In this document: positions 22,916 through 39,249 of the stretch, piece by piece | Layout of the letters: every line of letters starts with the position of its first letter | Position numbering within the stretch: position 1 is the first letter of the stretch | NCBI RefSeq assembly: GCF_032854445.1 | Contig: NC_088303.1 | Location: 8,563,501 to 8,627,500 of the forward strand | Direction of reading: 5' to 3' | Source of the DNA: Liolophura sinensis | Lineage: Eukaryota > Mollusca > Polyplacophora > Chitonida > Chitonidae | Length of the DNA stretch: 64,000 nt | Translations under genes and position numbers: made by a program | The notes under the pieces: generated by a model | What the model saw: the letters and a program-made list of their open reading frames with translations, nothing else | Databases searched by the model: none | Told to the model about the DNA's origin: nothing

Positions 22916-24729
22916 ATAGCCCCTCGCCAGATACCTTACAGGTAGTAGGTTATGAGTAGTTCCCCAGCCGGAGTGTGGGAGCTGTGTTCGATAGTGTGAA
23001 CTCACCTTTTAAGGTCTTGTATAGCCTTCAGAGATCGTGCATTTTCATTTTATCAAGTGAGACACTTTGCATATAGCTATGCTTACTGCCTTGATCCACC
23101 AAGCAGAAATAAGCGACACAACAGCTGATGAATATTGATATAAATCCAGTATCCAATCGATTAACAGTTTCTGTAATGAAGGGCGGTAACAAAGACGAAG
23201 GAACAACAACAGCGACACGCCCTCGACGAGTGGGGACAAAACGCTAGAAAATAACTTTCATCTGCTTTGCTGTCATATTAAAACGTGATGTATAAATATT
23301 TCTTGGAGCGTTAGATCGCCTATGCAAGTTTCAGTAGGCCTAAACAGTACATTTAACTGACACGTCTGAGAGCTTGTATTTGCAAAAATTTATTACCTAA
23401 ATTAAGGTAAGTATGTGATTGGTTAAGGATGCTGGGGTGTTAAGTTCCGGTAAGAACATAGCCGTCAGTCTCCTGTAAACGGAATTATGTGAAATCCTAT
23501 AGCGATATACGTGCTATCTGGCTTGATTTAATGAAGGTGCGATTACAAGCACAAGTGATCTAAACTAGCCTTGGTATAAGCTGCACGGACCTGCAGTTGT
23601 ATTCACAAAAGTTTTGTATTATCACCAGTTAGCCATTCATAGCTTGGGGGCTTGCCGAGCGACAGCGACACATACCCTAAAATATGACGCTCTGTAGCAA
23701 CGCGACAATGCTCTCAAAAAACGTGCCCATAGTACAATATGTCGAAGACATTGAATATAGCAGTGAATGGTAATGGCCTATACTTGTCGTTTCTCTCTGG
23801 TGTGTGCTCGACACACATACTAGGATAAACGGATGTTGAACTCAGTATGGGATATGTGGAAAATGCCAAACAATTTGCATTTTGTTTGGCCTCACGCGGG
23901 GGAAATTTGTAATTGGTAGTTGTACAAATGTTGGTATCGTTTTGGAAGCAATATTATGGCTGTAGTTTCAACACATATTTTGTCCTGTCCATCATATGAC
24001 TTGTCAGCTTTTATCGACACACAAAAGGCAAGCGGAACCCAGGATCAGAAATGATGTGATCGACAATCAAACTAAGAGTGAAACTGTGGTGACCAACAGA
24101 GGAACAAGATGGCAAGCGGAATGTCGTAATCAAGAGGAATCTATATGATGGCTACCAAACCATACGGTAAGAGAGATATCCAGAAAGGAAGCTGTATATA
24201 TTTGTAAAGACCAGAATGATATAAACAAAACATGGATGTAGGTTATCAGATAAAATATTGTAATTGTTTCCGACTAATTTTGTTGTTAGCATGAAACGCA
24301 TTCATTTTATAAATGCATTTATGATTCTTTTAATAGTAGTCTTTCAGCGAACATAAACACAAAGCAGGTGCTGTCTTATACTTTAATATGCAGTTATTGT
24401 CACAGATTTCCAAATAATTGTTCACTTGCTGTTGTTAGCTGCTGAATCATTATGATGTAGAACTCTTCTGAAAATGAAGGCCAGAAAAAAGATACTGGCT
24501 GATACACCTTTCATCCATGCGAGACACAGGAAACACCAATTTTCTTTACTATCAAATGTTTGAAGATGCGACGCAGAAAGCTAACGAATAATTCGAATTT
24601 TGGATTATAATAAGCAATGATAAATAGCTGCCATTTGTATTTAATTATTTGCCAACTACACGTATGGCACTGCCCTCGCTGTTGTGTTACCCTCTATGCT
24701 GCAGTGGGCCTCCTTGGCGGAGAAGGTTG
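22916..24729. other. No recognisable gene
   Basis: No coding feature was recognised. 'GTTAGCTGCTGAATCATTATG' followed by 'ATGTAGAACT' near 24435 repeats a segment at about 16713, downstream of peptide copy B. It is a dispersed repeat piece, or a relic of the same duplication. Confidence 0.5.
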
Positions 24730-24957
24730 CCGAGAGTGCCAGCACGGCGCAATGACCTAGTCTTTCATCAACACCCGACCGTGTAAGCTGAAGCCCAGCT
24801 CGTGCTGGCTTCCTCTCCGATCGTACGTGAAATACAACAGCAGCCTGCTGATAGTCGTGGGTTTCACCGGTTTCCTCCCACGAAAATGATGGCCACCGTC
24901 GCATAAGTGAAATATTCTTGAGTACGGCGTAAAACACCAGTCAAAATAAATAAATAA
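24730..24957 (-). mobile_element. SINE copy
   Basis: Minus-strand copy: 'GCGCAATGACCTAGTCTTTC', 'AGCTCGTGCTGGCTTCCTCT', 'TTCTTGAGTACGGCGTAAAA', 'AAATAAATAAAT' tail. Confidence 0.9.
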
Positions 24958-25064
24958 ATCCTTGCCGGAGTCTTCTTGTAGGCTATTAAGATTGCATCAT
25001 GTCGGCATGTCCTTTTTGTAAATCCAAGCGAGTGTATTTATTTTAGCACTTAAAAAACAGCACC

Positions 25065-26112
25065 CGCTTGCACAAAGAGATCTTAACTACAATCGATTGT
25101 AGACGCTACAATTGACTTTACAACTGATTGTAAAAATAAGTTGCGCAGCTTGAACAAAAGAAATGTAAGATGATTGTTAATTTTGGAAATTACAATTGCG
25201 AAGGTGGTCCAACTTTGACTCGTACATAAAGGTGACCTGTATATAATGGACAACGTACGGATCAATGACTTTTCCTGCCTTCATTTTTAAAAGAACTCTA
25301 CATCCTAATGTTTCAGTGGCTAACAACATAGGTGGCAAAATCGTCCGAACGCTATTTATACCTAATATATATAACAAGGTACTTAATTACAATGCCTGAG
25401 ACAGAAGACTCAGCTGCACATAACTGGACATAAAACACGGAAAAATGGACCAATCTCAACCAAACAACGTTCGCTCGAAAGCTGTCACATTAGGCTTTAC
25501 ATTGGTGTGTAAATCGGCAAATAAGGATGCCTTCACTTGGCTACACGAAGCCGGAAACCCAAAAGTTTGAAGGTCGAATCCCTTTAACCGGATTTGTCCG
25601 ACTAAACAAAAAACCTACAAACATAGGGATTTTCCGGCTTGGTGTAGGCAAGTGAAAGCACGTTTGTGGGTTGATTTAAACAGCAGTATAAAGATTAATG
25701 TCTCATTTTTGAACGAACGTCGTTTGGTTGAGATTAGACTATTTTTTCCTGTTTTGTGTCCAGTTACGTAAAGTTGGGTCTTCTGTCTTAGGCACTGGAG
25801 TTATGCACATTAAGTATAAATAGCGATCGGACGATTTTGCCACCTATGGCTAACAACATATGGAAAAATGCTCGTCATATCTTTTTGAGACAACTGCATT
25901 ACAAATCTTAGCAAACCGAATCGAAAAGTACTAACTAACAGGTTATCTATGGCAAGTATTTGTATTTTGGGGCGATTGTAAATATTTACAACAGGCTCGA
26001 CCCGATTGTAAACCCTGATTGTAAGTTACAAATATCGTAGCTTACAATTCCTTCTTACAAGAGGGTATCGATCGTAAGCTAAGGCTACCATCGAAATGTT
26101 AGTGATTTACAA
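25065..26112. mobile_element. Older inverted-repeat element split by a foldback element
   Basis: The left part begins 'CCCGCTTGCACAAAGAGATC' and the right part ends with the inverse type ('CGTAAGCTAAGGCTACCATC'). Related sequence lies at 16455-16640. The two halves are separated by the 520 bp element at 25328-25847. The ends are diverged and the boundaries approximate. No transposase was seen, so this would be a non-autonomous element. Confidence 0.5.
25328..25847. mobile_element. 520 bp foldback / MULE-like MITE with 10 bp target duplication
   Basis: The ends are long imperfect inverted repeats of about 230 bases: 'ATAGGTGGCAAAATCGTCCG' at 25328 and its reverse complement ending at 25847. 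The arms match through 'CGCTATTTATAC', 'GACAGAAGAC', 'TAACTGGACA', 'CTAATCTCAACCAAAC'-type and 'TACAC(G/C)AAGCCGGAAA'. The element is flanked on both sides by the exact 10-mer GGCTAACAAC (25318-25327 and 25848-25857). Long terminal inverted repeats with a 9-10 bp duplication are typical of Mutator-like elements. No transposase is present, so it must move in trans if at all. Confidence 0.85.
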
Positions 26113-26719
26113 TTAACAACCTTAACATACACTGTGTAAATATGGTTTTCATCATTTCACGTCATTTTATTCCATGTAAAAATGCAACAGAATGATGAAA
26201 ATCATTCAAAGAATGAGGTTCTACGGTGGACTTTAGGGACCATACGGAACAAGGTGAAGCACAGTGACGTCACCGATTCTTTTTAGCTGCCGAATGCTAT
26301 ATTTCTACGTATAATATCAATATATATCTAGTACTACAGATATACCTTTTATAGTGTGTAAATATAACAGTTGGAGCCTTTTAAGGTATTACATATAATT
26401 CGCTAACGTCTGTTACTTTAATAGGACTCGAAAAGTCCCCCGTCAATGATATCAGCATTTATACACAATGATAAAATTTAGAAAAAAATAGTAAAAAAAG
26501 GTATTTCGAATCTCCATGAAATGGCCTTTCAGATGATACGTACTTTATTTAAATGTGGTCTCATGTTTTAATTGTGCTGAATGAACTCTGAGTTTAGTCT
26601 AAGCCTGGCCAGAAAAATGTCATCCCCGTTTTTTTGCTTTAAAAAATACCGATTTGTGCGATGTACATTTTTTTTTATCAGTTAACAAAGAAGTAGTTAT
26701 TGTCCTAAATTGTCTACAG
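26113..26719. other. Upstream region or intron of the first fucosyltransferase gene
   Basis: Sequence of unknown content before the coding exon at 26720. 'TTTTTTTTTATCAG' and 'AATTGTCTACAG' near its end look like a pyrimidine tract and a splice acceptor. The upstream exon that should supply the start codon was not identified. Confidence 0.4.
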
Positions 26720-27672
26720 GTGCAATCCTACTACTCCTGTTTGGGCTCGTTGTGGGATCCTGGCTGACATATTGGTTTACCGGAGATTCGACGAAGGTCC
26801 CACATACCTTCTTCTCCAAACGAGCCATCCACAGGAACCAAAGCCCTACCCGGTTAAAAGAGAGATATCTTTGCTTTAGGGCTGGTGGTCGGTTAGGAAA
26901 CCAAATGTTCGGTTATGCGTCGGCGTTCAGCATAGCGAAGAACAAAGGAATGCAGCTTGTGTCCAGTACCATACTACGGCAATATTTCATTTTGTCTTCG
27001 TCTTTCGAAACGGATTTGGATCTCTGGGGCAATGAGTGTGCTCAGATGGCAATTTTGCGCGAAAATGCGAGCACCTGCAACGCAGTCGACAGCAAAATGC
27101 AGAAAATAAGTGGAAAAAAGTCCCTACATATCTCAGGCTGCTTGAGATCGTGGATATACCTGACTGGACACGAAACGGAAATTCGCAGGGAGTTCACATT
27201 CAGGGATTTTATCCAAAAGAGGGCAAGGAAAGCTTTGGATGGTGCCCTGCAAGACCACTCTATTGCTGGACGTGTGCTCGTGGGTGTCCATGTTCGCCGG
27301 GGAGACCGTCTTCACATTCATGCGTTGCCTGTACCGGAGAAGAGCTATTTCAGGAAAGCCATGAACTTTATGCGAGCGAAATTTAAAGGTGCCATCTTTG
27401 TTGTGTGCTCTGAAGATATTGGTTGGGCCAAGGAAGCCCTCTTCACGTCTGACACTGTGTTTGTAGATACCGGTGAAGCCGCTGTAGATTTCGCGGTGTT
27501 GACGATGTGTAATCACACAATCATGTCCGTCGGGACGTTCGGCTGGTGGGCTGCTTGGCTGGCCAATGGGACAACAATATACTACACGCACGCGTTTCGA
27601 CCTGACACAGGCTCTGCGCGCCACACAGTGATGAAAGAGTACATGCCACCACATTGGATAGCCATGGATTAG
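26720..27672 (+). CDS. GT11 alpha-1,2-fucosyltransferase-like, main coding exon
   Basis: The product is a Golgi type II membrane enzyme that would transfer fucose from GDP-fucose to the 2-OH of galactose-type acceptors (family GT11, FUT1/FUT2 type). The exon encodes about 317 residues. It starts with a signal anchor (LLLLFGLVVGSWLTYWF), followed by 'GGRLGNQMFGYASAF', the GDP-fucose motif 'GVHVRRGDR', and the C-terminal motif 'SVGTFGWWAAWLANGTT'. Sequons occur at NQS, NAS, NHT and NGT. There is no in-frame ATG at the start: an acceptor AG at 26718-26719 precedes the exon in phase 1, so an upstream exon must carry the start codon. AATAAA lies at 27738. The overall length matches vertebrate FUT2 (about 340). 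A paralogue lies inverted at 40170-41122 and shares a 154-base identical tract. Acceptor specificity cannot be read from the sequence. Confidence 0.88.
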
Positions 27673-27743
27673 GGGTGACAACTCTCCAGAGTTGGGAGAT
27701 TCCGGAGAGAGAAAGAAACCCTTGGAAAGCTATTAACAATAAA

Positions 27744-29454
27744 TATGTACAAAAAAAGAAAGATAACAATAAAAATGCGAATAACCACGGAACATTGGAC
27801 AACGACTGTATTAAACAGTTTCGAAAATTAATATCACAGGGACACCAGGAAATCAATATTGAAGAATTCTGCTGAAGGAATAACTGTGGGACAAACCTGT
27901 AGTATTGGACTGTGGCTGGAAAGCAATAACGGTGTGACATGAGTCTAGTATTAGGTTCTGCTAACAATGCGTTGTCGTAGGACAGACCACATGTTTTAAA
28001 TTTTTTCAGGGTAATTAACTATATAAGGTGTCAGGAAGAACATTCTGATAAAGTTATATCCATATGGATTACCGATTACCGGGTTAAAACACCAATCAAA
28101 CAAATAAAATAAGTGCACCGCATTAAAATCTGTTGCGCATAAAACGTCAGGTTTGAGGCAGATTAATTTATATTCTTATGATATCAACACAGTCATACTT
28201 CAGACTTGCCTTCTTTACATTTCTTGATACGTACTAGTATATCAAAGTTTTCCCGCAATACCTTCTCTCTTCTCCACATATCTGCCATGTTGTAGATAGG
28301 GAGGTAAACGTTCTGTAGAGATAACATACACATCCAAACTATGGGTCAAACGAGATGAGGGTGCAATCCTGTCCTTAGACAGAGCCTTGTTATAGATTCC
28401 TCCTCTCCCGTTTTCCCAGGGTCAGTATAGTGATTGTAACGCTCGTGAGATTTGTCTCCCGCCATTATGTCTGTACGTCACACGTGAGGATCATTATCAG
28501 TATTTTGTGACTAGATTGAACATGTGTGGGACATCCAATTGACCTATTTGCAACAATGCTGCTTATGATTGGTCAGCTGCATGTTCCTGGTTGACCGTTG
28601 GGAAAGGTCAGTTAGATTGCAGCAACATAATTTATAACTCTGCATTCCATCAGAATACACTGTAATTACATTATGTTATTTTTCAACAGATTACGCTTTT
28701 GAGTTTGATTATTTGTACATAAGATTTAAACGATAAAGTTCTTAAACTAACGTATGCTGCTGTATTTGATATGAGTTTACTGGACCCCCCCCCCCCCCCC
28801 CCTCCCTCTCCAGTAGACAGACCATCCAGCCCTCCTCGGTTTTAAAGCGCAGGTCTGTCCAGTTACATGCACCTCCCTCTAGATCCCCCTGCCTCTAACG
28901 CCACCTCTCTCAAAAAAGCCGTCACGACATACCACAGTGCAGTTTGAAGGACCCAGTTTTTGACCTAGGTTGTAGAGTTTATATTGTGACTGGCCGGCAC
29001 TGCTATATACCCATTTCATCTAAAGTAGATTGAACATATCCGTCAGCGTGTACATTGTCACGCGTCTAAAATTGACCGGCTTACCACACTTGTAGATCAC
29101 ATAAACAATATCCGGGTACTATCTTAGCACGACCTATTTGGTGACTGCACTGTCTGAGCAATTTGACCGGGATATTTCGTCAGACAGCACTCAGATGTCG
29201 CTCTGTCTCACTTCGTTGGAGTAGTCATAACATACTAGATTTTACTAGATTTACCTAGAGATACTAGGTAAGAAGTGGTGTACGCAACACAAAAAAACCC
29301 AACGCATCTTTCCATCCCAGGTATGTGAGTATTTAATCTGACATCATATCATATAGTTCGACCGAGCACTTCGATATTGCACTATAGCCACGGTAACAAG
29401 ATGTCATAAAATTGAGTTTGGTTTGTCCTTGATGAGTCACACAGGCACTTGGAA
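27744..29454. other. No recognisable gene; SINE tail and poly-C tract
   Basis: A truncated minus-strand SINE 3' end ('TTAAAACACCAATCAAACAA') lies at about 28060-28112. A run of 18 C spans 28785-28802. Nothing else that I can support. Confidence 0.55.
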
Positions 29455-29680
29455 CCGATTTATTTATTTATTTGATTGGTGTTTTACGTCGTACTTAAGA
29501 ATATTTCACTTATACGATGGCGGACAGCATCATGGTATGAAGACATTAGGCAGAGCCCGGAGAAACCTACAGTCATCCCCATGTTGCTGCCAGACCTTCC
29601 CACCAACAGCCGGTGAGGAAACTCCAATCAGCTGAGCTTGAACTCACAGCAACAACATCGATGGGAGTCATTGCATCATG
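29455..29680 (+). mobile_element. SINE copy
   Basis: Plus-strand copy: 'TTTATTTGATTGGTGTTTTA', 'GATGGCGGACAGCATCATGG', then a diverged body and a tRNA-like end 'GAGCTTGAACTCACAGCAAC'. Confidence 0.85.
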
Positions 29681-29684
29681 CTGG

Positions 29685-29905
29685 TGGGCTAACTCCCCTC
29701 GGCCATGGAGGCCCCTGCCCTAGGTGTATAAGCCGTGCTTCTGTAACAAGACCTTGTGTGGTACGGCAAAGTCCGCATGACTGGCGTACCTGCCCTGTGT
29801 CTGTAACAGGACCTTGTCTAGTAGGGCAAAGTCCCCATGGCTGGCGTACCTGCCCTATGTCTGTAACAAGACCTTGTCTAGTACAGCAAAGCCCCCATCG
29901 GCAGA
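29685..29905 (+). repeat. 60 bp tandem repeat, 3 copies
   Basis: 'CTGTAACA(A/G)GACCTTGT' occurs at 29741, 29801 and 29861, with 'GGCAAAGTCC' and 'CTGGCGTACCTGCCCT' in each unit. Open frames over it on both strands are fortuitous. Confidence 0.95.
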
Positions 29906-29958
29906 GAACTAAGCTCATGTTACACCTTCAGAGGCATTTAGGAATTGGGATGGTATAG

Positions 29959-30126
29959 ATTGACAGAGGCATTACTTATGGATAACAACTCCTGGGTTTA
30001 TTGTGTTGGTGACGTCTCGATGTAGGTTCTTACATATGGTTTGATAACGATGTAAGAGCCTACATCGAAACGTCACCAACACAATAAATCCAGGAGTTGT
30101 TATCCATAAGTAAAGCCTCTGTCAAT
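29959..30126. mobile_element. 168 bp near-perfect hairpin element
   Basis: Two 77-base arms (29959-30035 and 30050-30126) are inverted copies of each other with few mismatches, around a 14-base loop. The ends are 'ATTGACAGAGGC' and 'GCCTCTGTCAAT'. The 12-mer CATGTTACACCT flanks the structure: it directly abuts the right arm (30127) and occurs 31 bases before the left arm (29916). The intervening 31 bases also begin with an arm-like word (CAGAGGCATT). This looks like a palindromic MITE whose insertion or rearrangement left the direct repeat. No coding content. Confidence 0.85.
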
Positions 30127-30439
30127 CATGTTACACCTCTTCTAGTTTATAGGTGTAAAACATCCGGGTACACCACCAGCTTTTGGCAGGAAGCGGGCAA
30201 GCTTTCTGACTTAAAGTCGTATATGCAAACCAGCGAGAGCTGGATTCGAGCCGGCGACTTTGCTGGTCATGGCTGATTAACAGAACAAAACAGAACACCA
30301 CAATATCTGGTCCTCTAGAATAGAATAATCTCTCTCACTCGCCATCTTGAAAGTCACAAAAGCGCCATGCCCGCCTCTTGTTCATTGATGATATTACACC
30401 GATTTTTTCAAATCGAACACCAGTATACATCTGGACACC

Positions 30440-30625
30440 TTGAGAAGTGTTTATTCTTACACGCCTGGGATAAACGAGTGTTGCCGAGTTTGGCCGGAGA
30501 ATGTTATTAAGTAAGGTTTGACGGCCTGGTATGACCAGTGCCCAGTTCGTTCAGGACTGATTAACGCTTATCCTAGGCGTGTTTGTTACCAAGGATGATC
30601 ACCAGGTAAGAATAAAACATTCTTC
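30440..30625. mobile_element. Imperfect foldback element
   Basis: 'TTTATTCTTACACGCCTGGG' with 'ATAAACG' on the left is matched in reverse complement by 'CGCTTATCCTAGGCGTGT' and 'GGTAAGAATAAAAC' on the right. The arms are gapped and the boundaries approximate. It may be a diverged MITE. Confidence 0.55.
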
Positions 30626-31049
30626 AACAATAATATACATCTTTAACGAACGTAATGTTTTCAGTAACAAAATGATATAAAAGGTGTATGGGAACCCAGG
30701 GAATTGGTTATTACATCCTATGTATTAATACTATTAATAGTAGAAACTATATTACGTAGGTGAAATCCATACATTGCTGCGCAGAAGACGGGAAAATGAA
30801 GCACGTTGTAGTGTAATCTATACAGGCGTGGCTCCTAATAATCAATTATTTGCAATTATTCAAAATGAGGTTTTCTAAATGTGATTTCCAACAGGAGGCA
30901 TTGTATTCGTAGAATTTGTTCCATTCTATGTAGTGATAAGTTGGTTCAGTGAAAATGATGTTGCAGATTAAACTGTCTGCTCTTATAAAATAGCAGTGGT
31001 ATGGAGATTATGTTGTGAGATGACATGAGAAACGAGGGTATGAATTCTG

Positions 31050-32075
31050 AACAGTAGTAGTTATAAGATACATACACTGTATATGTCTCAGACAGAGACA
31101 ACATTCCTGAGTTATAAGATACATACACTGTATACGTCTCAGACACAGACAACATTCCTGAGTTATAAGATACATACACTGTATATGTCTCAGACACAGA
31201 CAACGTTCCTGAGTTATAAGATACATACACTGTATATGTCTCAGACACAGACAACGTTCCTGAGTTATAAGATACATACACTGCATATGTCTCAGACACA
31301 GACAACGTTCCTGAGTTATAAGATACATATACTGTATATGTCTCAGACACAGACAACGTTCCTGAGTTATAAGATACATACACTGTATATGTCTCAGACA
31401 GAGACAACATTCCTGATCTATAAGATACATACACTGTATATGTCTCAGACACAGACAACATTCCTGAGTTATAAGATACATACACTGTATATGTCTCAGA
31501 CACAGACAACGTTCCTGAGTTATAAGATACATACACTGTATATGTCTCAGACACAGACAACGTTCCTGAGTTATAAGATACATACACTGTATATGTCTCA
31601 GACACAGACAACGTTCCTGAGTTATAAGATACATACACTGCATATGTCTCAGACACAGACAACATTCCTGAGTTATAAGATACATACACTGTATATGTCT
31701 CAGACACAGACAACGTTCCTGAGTTATAAGATACATACACTGTATATGTCTCAGACACAGACAACATTCCTGAGTTATAAGATACATACACTGCATATGC
31801 CTCAGACACAGGCAACATTCCTGAGTTATAAGATACATACACTGTATATGTCTCAGACACAGACAACATTCCTGAGTTATAAGATACATATACTGTATAT
31901 GTCTCAGACACAGACAACGTTCCTGAGTTATAAGATACATACACTGTATATGTCTCAGACAGAGACATCATTCCTGAGTTATAAGATACATACACTGTAT
32001 ATGTCTCAGACACAGACAACGTTCCTGAGTTATAAGATACATACACTGTATATGTCTCAGACACAGACAACGTTC
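31050..32075 (+). repeat. 51 bp minisatellite, about 20 copies
   Basis: The very homogeneous units contain 'GAGTTATAAGATACATACAC', 'TGTATATGTCTCAGACACAG' and 'ACAACGTTCCT'. The period of 51 is a multiple of three and the unit lacks stops in several frames, so open frames of 310-374 codons appear on both strands. Equal openness on both strands, no start context and no splice signals argue against a gene. It ends about 320 bases before the first sulfotransferase coding exon. Confidence 0.95.
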
Positions 32076-32393
32076 GCGATTTAACGATTAGAGGGTCTGT
32101 GTGCTCTGGCTAAGTATAGATAGCATTATGATGCGGATGAAGTGTTTTTGTTTCTTGTTATGTTGATCATTTTTGTAAAATAAAAATCTTTGAAAGTATG
32201 GACATATTAAAAATACTTTAATCTGGATTACTGCATTTAAGTCGTATAACTTTGTGGTCGTCTTGTTCTATATATACTAAAACTGTATAGATCATCGATC
32301 TAGAATAATGGTTCAGTTTTGCAGAATAAAATCCGGAAGGGAATAGATATATGAAGAATCTTGTTCACTTCATTTTGCAGGCAACGTTTCAAT

Positions 32394-37393
<5,000 letters not shown>

Positions 37394-37559
37394 TATTTCA
37401 TTATGAAAATCATTGCTATTCACGGATAAATGAACAATAAATAATGTTTCTTACAAGAAAAAACTTTCTTATCCATGTAACCTCCATGTCTTTGGACTGT
37501 TCACCTTTTATGTACATATGCTTATGTGTATATGGATTTTTCGGCGTGCCAGTAGGTTA

Positions 37560-38090
37560 TAAGCCAAACTATTGCTGACTTAAGTTTGGTTAAAGATATT
37601 AAGCACAGTGTAGTCTGCTTTATTTGACACATCAGCCGAAACTCTATGGATTAAGTATGATTTCAACGAGGAAGGTATCATCTATACGGTTCACAAGACT
37701 ATATAACGATTAAGTATGATTTAAACGAGGACAATATTAACTACGGCTCACAGACTAAGGATTAAGCATGATTTCGGTGAGGTACGTTAGATCTAGACTG
37801 TAGTTCTGTGAATTAAGTACGGTTGCGTGGAGGCATAGCAGTCCTAGTTTTAGAGATTAAGTAGGATTTTGATATTGGCATATTTATATCAGCCACAGGT
37901 CTTAGGCTAAGGATTAAGTATGATTTCAGCTTCGCACATGTACGGGTTAAGTACCACGAGGCATATCAGCTGTGCAATCAAGCAAGCTACAGTAATCGGT
38001 GTCTTAATCTGTCGTAACAGCTATGGGTTGTCTAGCAAAGCCAAGGCCTTCGCTGGAATGTCGATTACAGATTAAGTATAAATGGACTAT
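37560..38090 (+). repeat. Degenerate 'GATTAAGTATGATTTC' repeat
   Basis: The word (A/G)ATTAAG(T/C)A(T/G/C)GATTT recurs about eight times at irregular spacing of roughly 45-70 bases downstream of SULT copy 1. It is an old minisatellite with heavy divergence. Confidence 0.7.
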
Positions 38091-38800
38091 TTATAAATTA
38101 CTTTAGTTTGTCTCTCATTAAATTGAATGTGGCCTTTGCAAATGTGTTTTCAATGAGACCCGACATTGGCGGGATACAACCCAAGTAGTGTTAAACCTCA
38201 AACAAAAAGCATCGCTTTTATTAGGTTTTTATTACACCTTTAGGAAAGTACGTTAGTTGTATGCCAAAAGTCTGTGCTTTTAAGTATTAAAATGACAAAA
38301 AAAGGAAAGTGAAAAAAGAAGGCCATGCAATTAATTTGATTTTGATCTACATGGAATGTCATGCAGCAGAAATCTAGATAAAAGAAAAGACAAGACAAGG
38401 CCAAATGTACATATGCTTCGATAAAGAATCCCACAGGAAGGTTACAAAGCATAACTTTCTCTTTTTGCAATGTTGCACATCTGAGATATCGCAGTTCAAC
38501 CCAAACAAAATCGCGCAGATCTAGACAATAGAAAGCGCTGCCATGTTATCAATTTTAACCAATCAGGTGCGAGTTCTTTTTACAACCCGATGACGTATCT
38601 TATGTCTACCGATCCCTGAGTGCCTTTAAACCAAGTGTGCGTATTGTACGAATGACAAGACATCGTATTTCTGATCACAAATAAATGATTTGTGGAGTTG
38701 CCAACCACGGCTGTTTAGGTCTGCTTCCATCCTTCTTCCTAAATAAATCAGTGGTATTTTTTGTTGTCATGTCTTTTAATGCAATATTTTATTATCAGGC
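38091..38800. other. No recognisable gene
   Basis: I see no coding feature between the degenerate repeat and the microsatellite. Confidence 0.5.
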
Positions 38801-38804
38801 ATTT

Positions 38805-38965
38805 TGTATGTTTGTATGTATGTATGTATGTATGTATGTATGTGTGTATGTATGTATGTATGTATGTATGTATGTATGTATGTATGTATGTATGTATGTA
38901 TGTATTTATGTACGTACGTACGGACGGACGGACGGGCGGACGGACGGACGGACGGACGGATGGAT
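38805..38965 (+). repeat. Compound microsatellite (TGTA)n-(CGGA)n
   Basis: About 25 units of TGTA/GTAT are followed by about 12 units of CGGA/CGGG. The second motif replaces the first through 'ACGTACGTACGG'. Open frames here (runs of Met-Tyr-Val-Cys) are artefacts. Confidence 0.97.
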
Positions 38966-39205
38966 GGATTTTTCAGTCATACGACGACAAGTCGTCATTA
39001 GGTTTTGTGTATACATATAAACTGGACACCTACCCTGTCACATTATACTGGCACTGGGCCAACCAGTCATGTTTCCTTGCTCTAAGCTCTCAATGCTAAG
39101 CGCCAAACGAGGCAACAGCAAGTACCATTTTTTTAAAGTCTCTGGTATGACCGGACCCAGGTTTGATCCCGGAACTTACCGACTTCGAGGCGGAGCTTCG
39201 TGCAA
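38966..39205 (+). mobile_element. Second SINE-type repeat, copy 1
   Basis: It matches 61905-62205 over 'TTTTTCA(G/T)TCA', 'GTCATTAGGT', 'ATTATACTG(G/A)C', 'TCTCA(A/G)(T/C)GCTAAGCGCCAA' and 'GACTTCGAGGCG'. The tail half contains a 'GTTTGATCCCGGAACTTACC'-like word that resembles a tRNA T-arm. The copy has an internal deletion relative to the second copy. Confidence 0.65.
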
Positions 39206-39249
39206 AAAAAAGTATGCTCAAACTTTTGAATAAGACATTATGCAGCTAG

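Noticed and set aside
22142-23005. 287-codon minus-strand open frame
   Set aside because: It is the G-rich minisatellite read through, and other frames on both strands are equally open. No start or splice context and no domain.
27036-27967. Alternative-frame open stretches inside and after the fucosyltransferase exon
   Set aside because: Shadows of the GT11 frame, which carries all the family motifs; the same shadows recur in the inverted copy.
30946-32084. Open frames of 310-374 codons on both strands
   Set aside because: Product of a 51 bp tandem repeat whose period is a multiple of three. Openness on both strands shows it is not selected coding sequence.
38685-39099. Open frames rich in Met-Tyr-Val-Cys
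   Set aside because: Translation of the (TGTA)n/(CGGA)n microsatellite.
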